Shown: positions 46,785 through 51,728 of the stretch, one piece after another | Position numbering within the stretch: position 1 is the first letter of the stretch | Layout: the number at the start of each line of letters is the position of its first letter | NCBI GenBank assembly: GCA_021796015.1 | Contig: JAJYOT010000005.1 | Location: 1 to 51,728, forward strand | Length of the DNA stretch: 51,728 bases | Direction of reading: 5' to 3' | Source: a bacterium | GTDB taxonomy: Bacteria > Elusimicrobiota > Elusimicrobia > UBA1565 > UBA9628 | Notes under the pieces: model-generated | Told to the model about the DNA's origin: nothing | The model's input: the letters and a program-made list of their open reading frames with translations, nothing else | The model's database searches: none | Made by a program: the position numbers and the translations under genes

Positions 46785-48073
46785 ATTGGGTTTTTCCGTT
46801 TCTTTGCGCTTCCCCGGCTTTAATTTTCTGGAGCGCAAGGTTTTCCCAAAAACGTTTTCTCTGGGGCATTTTGGGATTTATTTTTTTCCTGGGCGCCCTC
46901 ACCGCACTGACCTCTCCGCTTAATCTCAAAGAGACGGCCTTGACCTGCGGGTTCTGGTCAAGCGTGGCTTCTTTTTGGGCTTATACGGAATACGCCAAGG
47001 ATCAGAAAAAAGACGCCGGCTCCAAGGCTTCCTTGCAAGAATTGATAGCAAAATCCGATGAAATTTCCAATCATCTTTCGGAACTTAAACTCGAAAGCGT
47101 CAAAATTGAACGCGAGCAAAAAAAGACCTTGGCCCTTTACGGGGCGGTCAAAAGCCTCGCCCAAGCCTTGGGATGGGAAGACACCAAGCCCATTCTTGAG
47201 TCGGCGGTCGATCAATATCTGGGGGCGACGGCCTATTCATTTTACGTGAGTTCTTCAAGCGGAAACGCCCATTTCGACTCTCTCTTATATCGCGGCCTTC
47301 ACGATTCTCCCGGCTCTTCCGCCGCATCTCTCATGAAATGCCTCGAACAAAACTCTCTCTCCTATCGCCAAGCGTGCTTAATCCATTCTCCGGAAGAGGC
47401 GATAGTGACCCCCTTTGAAGACAACGGCGAAGTTTTAGGTCTTTTTTACGCCAAAGTTCCTCATGGCTCCAATTCAGATGAGTTCTTAAAAAACTCAAAA
47501 ATTTTCGCCGGAGAAATTGCCTTCGCTTTTAGAAGACTCAAGCTCTTTCAAGACGTGGAGAACCTCTCCCGCATTGACGGCCTGACCGGAGCGCATCGCC
47601 GGGGAGAATTCGAAGAAAGGCTCCGCCATGAAATCGTCCGCGCGCGGACCTTTAAAACCACGCTTGGAATTCTTATGCTCGATATCGACCACTTTAAAAA
47701 ACTTAACGATCGCTACGGCCACCCTTTCGGAGACCAGGTCTTGAAAAAAGTCGGCGAAATTTTAAACGCCTCAGTCTATGAAACCGACTTCGTCGCCCGC
47801 TACGGCGGAGAAGAATTCGTCGTCATCTTGCCGCGCGCGGAACCCGCTGGAGCCCTTAGAAAGGCCGAAGCGATACGCGCCGCGATAGAGGCCGAAAAAT
47901 TTTCCATCGCTTTTGAAACAATTTCAATTTCGGTTTCTATTGGAATGTCTCATTTTCCAAGAGACGCCTCCGCTCCAGAAACCCTGGTTCAGGAAGCTGA
48001 TCGCGCCCTTTACGCGGCAAAAGACCAAGGGAGAAACCAAGTCGTAGACGCAAGCCAGGTCAAAAAATCGTAA
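46781..48073 (+). CDS. Second diguanylate cyclase, membrane/GAF-like, no I-site (430 aa)
   Basis: Same layout as its neighbour: two to three helices (about 1-65), a coiled coil, a GAF-like domain and GGDEF. It has DGLTGAHRRGEFEERL, MLDIDHFKKLNDRYGH and GGEEF in ARYGGEEFVVILP, so catalysis should be intact. The I-site position reads YETD in place of RxxD, so product inhibition may be lost. The tandem arrangement with a 4-bp overlap suggests duplication and co-translation. Confidence 0.9.
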   Translation: MNWVFPFLCASPALIFWSARFSQKRFLWGILGFIFFLGALTALTSPLNLKETALTCGFWSSVASFWAYTEYAKDQKKDAGSKASLQELIAKSDEISNHLSELKLESVKIEREQKKTLALYGAVKSLAQALGWEDTKPILESAVDQYLGATAYSFYVSSSSGNAHFDSLLYRGLHDSPGSSAASLMKCLEQNSLSYRQACLIHSPEEAIVTPFEDNGEVLGLFYAKVPHGSNSDEFLKNSKIFAGEIAFAFRRLKLFQDVENLSRIDGLTGAHRRGEFEERLRHEIVRARTFKTTLGILMLDIDHFKKLNDRYGHPFGDQVLKKVGEILNASVYETDFVARYGGEEFVVILPRAEPAGALRKAEAIRAAIEAEKFSIAFETISISVSIGMSHFPRDASAPETLVQEADRALYAAKDQGRNQVVDASQVKKS

Positions 48074-48109
48074 AAAAACATCATCTTCGTTAAATGAAAA
48101 GGAAAAACA

Positions 48110-49135
48110 ATGGATCATCTTAATCCCGAACCAGCCTCCGCTCCGGAAACGCCCTCTCCTCAGCTCCTCAAAAAAAAGCTGATCAAGTCTCTCATCATGG
48201 TTTACGCCTTGACGATTTTGTTGGGGTTAGTCTTTCTCCTCAAAAAACGCCCATCAAACCCCGATTTCAATATCGGAAAGCAAGCGGAAAGTTTTCTAGC
48301 TTTATCCAAGGAAGATAAAATTGGCGTCGTCGCCATTCACGGGCCGATTTCTTTGTCCGATGACGGACGCCCCTGGGATAACTCCGGCGCCGAGGGTTGG
48401 GAAAAACGAATCATAAAACTCGCCAATACCCGCGGGGTCAAGGCCATTATTCTTGACATCAATTCCCCCGGCGGCTCGGTCGGAGCGGTTCAGGAACTCT
48501 ACAGCGAAATTCTTCGCATCCGCAGAACCAAGCACATTCCCTTCGTCGCGTCTTTCGGAGACGTCGCCGCTTCCGGCGGTTACTATATCGCTTCCGCTTG
48601 CGACAAAATCGTCGCCCATCCTGGAACCTTGACGGGTTCTATCGGGGTTATTTTTGACGCGACCGATCTTCAAGGTCTTTTTCATAAAATTGGGGTCAAA
48701 ATGTCGCCGATAAAATCTGGAAAATTTAAGGATATCGGTTCTCCCGCCCGCGCGATGACCCCGGAAGAAAAGCGTCTTCTTCAAAGAATTATTGATGATA
48801 CTTATGAGCAGTTTTTATCCGCGGTCAGCCTCGGGCGAGATATTCCAAAAGAAAAACTTCGCCCCATCGCGGACGGCCGCATTTTTTCAGGAAACCAGGC
48901 GCTCAAAGATCATCTCGTCGATCAATTGGGAGATTTTCATGACGCGGTGGCCCTGGCGGCCAAACTCGGCGGCATATCAGGAAAGCCTAAAATTATTCGC
49001 GGACATGGAAATTTAGATGAGCTTTTGAACATGCTTAATTCCAAATTCCTGGGCGGGCCGCTTTCCAGCGCGTCTTTAATCGGCCAAATTTCAATGCCCC
49101 GCGCGGGGCTGGAATATTTGTGGACAGGATATTAA
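48110..49135 (+). CDS. sppA: Signal peptide peptidase SppA (short form)
   Basis: 341 aa, family S49. An N-terminal transmembrane helix (about 27-43) anchors it. The serine nucleophile lies in FGDVAASGGYYIASACDKI and the general-base lysine in SGKFKDIGSPARAMTPEE; AHPGTLTGSIGVIF follows the serine as in the family. It degrades cleaved signal peptides in the membrane. AAGGA precedes the ATG by 7 nt. Confidence 0.92.
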   Translation: MDHLNPEPASAPETPSPQLLKKKLIKSLIMVYALTILLGLVFLLKKRPSNPDFNIGKQAESFLALSKEDKIGVVAIHGPISLSDDGRPWDNSGAEGWEKRIIKLANTRGVKAIILDINSPGGSVGAVQELYSEILRIRRTKHIPFVASFGDVAASGGYYIASACDKIVAHPGTLTGSIGVIFDATDLQGLFHKIGVKMSPIKSGKFKDIGSPARAMTPEEKRLLQRIIDDTYEQFLSAVSLGRDIPKEKLRPIADGRIFSGNQALKDHLVDQLGDFHDAVALAAKLGGISGKPKIIRGHGNLDELLNMLNSKFLGGPLSSASLIGQISMPRAGLEYLWTGY

Positions 49136-49138
49136 TTC

Positions 49139-49702
49139 ATGAGCCTTTCTGAAATTTTTTACGATTATCTGGAAGAACCGGACAAAGCCAGGGAAGAGAT
49201 AACCGTTCGTCCGCCCATGGCCTTGGCCCTTGGCGGCTTTTTAACGGCGGCCCTTTCTTTGTCTCTCTGGAATAGCCTTAAAACCGGGGGGCTTGTTTTT
49301 TTCACCCTTAAGGCGGGAGCTATTTTCCTTTGGAATCTCTTTTCGGCCTTTTTATGGGCCGCCTTGATTCATTGGTATGCCTCCATCAAAAGCCCCGAGC
49401 CGTTAGCTCCAAAAACGGCAAAATCTATCCTCGTCTATTTCGGGCTTTCTGATTTCGCCTGGAGTTTGACGGCGGTGGCGGCCTTCGCTTCTCTCCTTGA
49501 ACGTCCTTGGCGCTATTTTTCTCTTTTGATCTTCGCTCTCTCCGCCTTTTTAAATTTCGCGCTCAAAGCGCGAGGAGTTAAAAGCGTTTACCGGTTTTCC
49601 GGGCCCAAATCCTGGCTCTTGATTTTAGCCCCCTATGCCGCGTTTTTCATTTTTGGAATGAGCTTTCTCATTTTCAGTCTTCTAGGATTATTCTTGCGTT
49701 AG
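49139..49702 (+). CDS. Yip1-domain membrane protein
   Basis: 187 aa with about five helices. It opens with FYDYLEEPDKAREEI, the usual phrase before the first helix of bacterial Yip1 (PF04893) proteins. Function in bacteria is unknown. It begins 3 bp after sppA and so is probably co-transcribed. Confidence 0.75.
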   Translation: MSLSEIFYDYLEEPDKAREEITVRPPMALALGGFLTAALSLSLWNSLKTGGLVFFTLKAGAIFLWNLFSAFLWAALIHWYASIKSPEPLAPKTAKSILVYFGLSDFAWSLTAVAAFASLLERPWRYFSLLIFALSAFLNFALKARGVKSVYRFSGPKSWLLILAPYAAFFIFGMSFLIFSLLGLFLR

Positions 49703-49707
49703 CATTC

Positions 49708-50427
49708 ATGGGACAAGAAATTATTTCGGAAACCTTTGACGGTCTTCCGGCGGCGACAAGCGCCGAGATGCGACTTTTGGATCTGCGGGCCCAAGAGCGT
49801 CATGGTCTTTCCTCCGAGCAACTCATGGAAAACGCGGGAAAAGCCGCGACTCAAGAAATAACTGACTTTCCAGGTCTTTCGCCCCAAGCTCAAATAACCA
49901 TCGCCTGCGGCCGGGGATTTAACGGCGGAGACGGACTCGTCATCGCCCGCCTCTTAGCGGAGAAAAATTTTTTAGTTCAGGTCTTTATTTGTCCACCCAA
50001 AAAAGATGCAGTTTATCCGCCCCTGGTTTCTACCCAGATGGAACGCGCCCAAAAAGCCGGGGTTCTCGTCATCCCTTTTGAGGAAAACGAGATCTTTTCA
50101 AAAGAGCTTGAAAAATCCGTTCTCATCGTAGACGCCCTTTTGGGAACCGGCTCCAGTGGAAAGCCCACCGGGTGCGCCCATTTCATGATTCAAGAAATTG
50201 CGCGTTCCAAAAAACTAGTGATTGCCATAGACATCCCTTCCGGAATTAACCCCGACACGGGGCATCACAGCGGCGCTTTTATAACAGCCACAGAAACGCT
50301 GACCTTTGGGCTTCCCAAGCGCGGTCTTCTTTTCCCCCATTCCCAAAAAAACGTCGGCCGTCTCAAAGTGCTTGACATCGGATACCCGCCGGATTTAATC
50401 AAGTCAGTCGTTTCCCGCACAAGATGA
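49708..50427 (+). CDS. nnrE: NAD(P)H-hydrate epimerase
   Basis: 239 aa, YjeF_N domain only. Motifs: MRLLDLRAQERHGLSSEQLMENAG, ACGRGFNGGDGLVIARLL, VDALLGTGSSGKPTG, AIDIPSGINPDTG and TLTFGLPKRGLLF. It epimerises damaged NAD(P)HX so that the dehydratase can repair it. The dehydratase domain (NnrD), often fused, is absent here. It overlaps xseA by 4 bp. Confidence 0.9.
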   Translation: MGQEIISETFDGLPAATSAEMRLLDLRAQERHGLSSEQLMENAGKAATQEITDFPGLSPQAQITIACGRGFNGGDGLVIARLLAEKNFLVQVFICPPKKDAVYPPLVSTQMERAQKAGVLVIPFEENEIFSKELEKSVLIVDALLGTGSSGKPTGCAHFMIQEIARSKKLVIAIDIPSGINPDTGHHSGAFITATETLTFGLPKRGLLFPHSQKNVGRLKVLDIGYPPDLIKSVVSRTR

Positions 50428-51653
50428 GCCTCCCCCTCTCACGTCCCAAGGCTCTTTCAGTCTCGGAACTCTGTGTTCGCGTTCATGACCTTCTCGAACA
50501 AACCTACCCCCAGGTTTGGGTGGAAGGCGAAATTTCCAATTGTCGGTTATATCCCTCCGGCCACACTTACTTGACGCTCAAAGACGCTGAGGCCCAAATC
50601 CCGGCGGTTCTATTTCGTGGAATGGCTACGGGAATTAAATTTAAACCGGAAGATGGGCTCAAGGTTCTAGTCAACGGCCGCGTTTCAGTTTACACAAAAA
50701 GAGGAGACTTACAGCTGATTCTTTCTTCCATCGAACCCCTGGAAAAAGGCGGATTGCAACTGGCCTTTGAACAACTCAAAGCCAAACTGGAAAAAGAAGG
50801 CCTTTTTGACGCCGCGAGAAAAAAACCTCTCCCAGAGTATCCCCAGACTATAGGCGTTATTACGTCCCTTCAAGGGGCCGCCGTTCGAGACATCATCCAC
50901 GTTTTAACCCGCCGGTGGCCGGAAACTCAGGTTCTCATTTTGCCGGTCCAGGTTCAGGGAGACGCGGCGGCCCCTGAAATCGCCCAGGCCATTCAGGATT
51001 TTAACCGGCATTTCCCCAAGACCGATGTTTTGCTGGTCGGCCGCGGCGGTGGAAGTCTGGAAGACCTGTGGGCGTTTAATGAAGAAATAGTCGCCCGCGC
51101 CATTGCCGAATCTCAAATTCCCATTATCTCCTGCGTGGGACACGAAACTGATTTTACCATCGCCGACTTTGTGGCGGATCTCCGCGCGCCAACGCCCTCG
51201 GCCGCAGCCGAGATGGCGGTTCCAGACGCGCAAAATGTCCAACAAAATCTTAAGTCCCTCAAACGATCTCTCGCTCAAAATATGGGAAACCTGATTCAAG
51301 TTTTTGAACAGCGACTGAAGACTTTTTCCCAACACCCATTTCTCAAAAGCCCGCGCCGAATGTATGAAGAATTTAGCCGAAGGCTGGATGAAACCGCCTC
51401 TGATCTTGAACGCGCGCTCACAACTAAACTTGAGATTTTAGAAAATCGTTTGGCCCTTCAAAGCGGACGCCTGGACGCCCTCAGTCCTCTCAAAGTTCTC
51501 GCACGCGGGTATTCCGTCGCCCGCAAATGGCCCGGTCTTCAAGTCCTTCGTTCCGAAAAAGACGTTCAAAATAAAGACGTCCTCTTACTTCGCCTCAATG
51601 ACGGCGAAATTTTCTGCGAGGTCAAGGAAAAAAAACATGAGCAAAGAAACTAA
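50424..51653 (+). CDS. xseA: Exodeoxyribonuclease VII large subunit
   Basis: 409 aa: N-terminal OB-fold (PQVWVEGEISNCRLYPSGHTYLTLKD) and the catalytic domain (GVITSLQGAAVRDIIHVLTRR, LLVGRGGGSLEDLWAFNEE, SCVGHETDFTIADFVADLRAPTPSAAAE-type segment), then a coiled-coil C-terminus. With XseB it degrades single-stranded DNA. Its end overlaps xseB by 17 bp. Confidence 0.95.
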   Translation: MSLPLSRPKALSVSELCVRVHDLLEQTYPQVWVEGEISNCRLYPSGHTYLTLKDAEAQIPAVLFRGMATGIKFKPEDGLKVLVNGRVSVYTKRGDLQLILSSIEPLEKGGLQLAFEQLKAKLEKEGLFDAARKKPLPEYPQTIGVITSLQGAAVRDIIHVLTRRWPETQVLILPVQVQGDAAAPEIAQAIQDFNRHFPKTDVLLVGRGGGSLEDLWAFNEEIVARAIAESQIPIISCVGHETDFTIADFVADLRAPTPSAAAEMAVPDAQNVQQNLKSLKRSLAQNMGNLIQVFEQRLKTFSQHPFLKSPRRMYEEFSRRLDETASDLERALTTKLEILENRLALQSGRLDALSPLKVLARGYSVARKWPGLQVLRSEKDVQNKDVLLLRLNDGEIFCEVKEKKHEQRN

Positions 51654-51728
51654 AGAACCCAAAAAAGAATCGTTTGAGGCTTCTCTCAAAAAGTTGGAAA
51701 ATTATGTTCAAACGCTGGAAGCGGGAGA
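51637..51728 (+). CDS. xseB: Exodeoxyribonuclease VII small subunit (start only)
   Basis: The window ends after about 30 codons. FEASLKKLENYVQTLEAG is the characteristic N-terminal helix of XseB. The ATG at 51637 lies inside the end of xseA, as usual for this pair. Confidence 0.9.
   Translation, partial: MSKETKEPKKESFEASLKKLENYVQTLEAG

Overview
The window reads as dense diderm (Gram-negative type) bacterial chromosome from an uncultured lineage. Lipoprotein signal peptides, signal peptidase II (LspA), a DUF481-type outer-membrane barrel and a periplasmic Prc-type protease all point to two membranes. A surface protein with the 'VGIGTxxP' motif and very large exported proteins of unknown function recall Elusimicrobiota or a neighbouring phylum. 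That placement is inference from gene style, not a computed phylogeny.

Region 1 (1-12.3 kb, almost all minus strand) is an accessory-looking block of exported proteins: a Gly/Ser-rich 866-aa membrane-anchored protein with a partner, lipoproteins, a papain-fold (C39-like) peptidase, an HExxH metallopeptidase, and a small nucleotidyltransferase pair that looks like a toxin-antitoxin module. Five transcription units here share an upstream element: two GTAAAAA boxes 11 bp apart, placed 11-13 bp upstream of the -35 box. This looks like the operator of an undescribed regulon. Two 177-bp copies of a palindromic, terminal-inverted-repeat element each supply the ATG of an exported-protein gene. The left edge holds the start of an AAA_14-type ATPase gene behind a perfect 24-bp palindrome.

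Region 2 (12.3-21.3 kb) is a housekeeping core: a xerC/xerD-type recombinase, recA, lspA and ileS. A three-gene plus-strand cassette (HEYGH protease, lipoprotein, DUF481 barrel) sits between lspA and ileS, which are adjacent in many bacteria.

Region 3 (21.3-33.5 kb) carries the most unusual gene, a 2414-aa protein with a signal peptide and a C-terminal SecA-like/SF2 ATPase motor. It lies directly downstream of a 736-aa exported protein. Next come a protein with three GLG1-like cysteine-rich repeats, a tail-fibre-like surface protein and another exported protein.

Region 4 (33.5-51.7 kb) is conventional: Prc-type protease, a ClpB without its N-domain, GDP-mannose 4,6-dehydratase, a mannose-1-phosphate guanylyltransferase and a flippase (GDP-sugar/surface polysaccharide), thiolase with two membrane proteins, tmRNA, two tandem diguanylate cyclases, SppA, a Yip1-like protein, NAD(P)H-hydrate epimerase, xseA and the start of xseB.

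Across the window many genes have a -10 box exactly 6-8 nt before the ATG and no Shine-Dalgarno sequence, implying frequent leaderless mRNAs. The tmRNA encodes an atypical tag (ANTQLAWATA).
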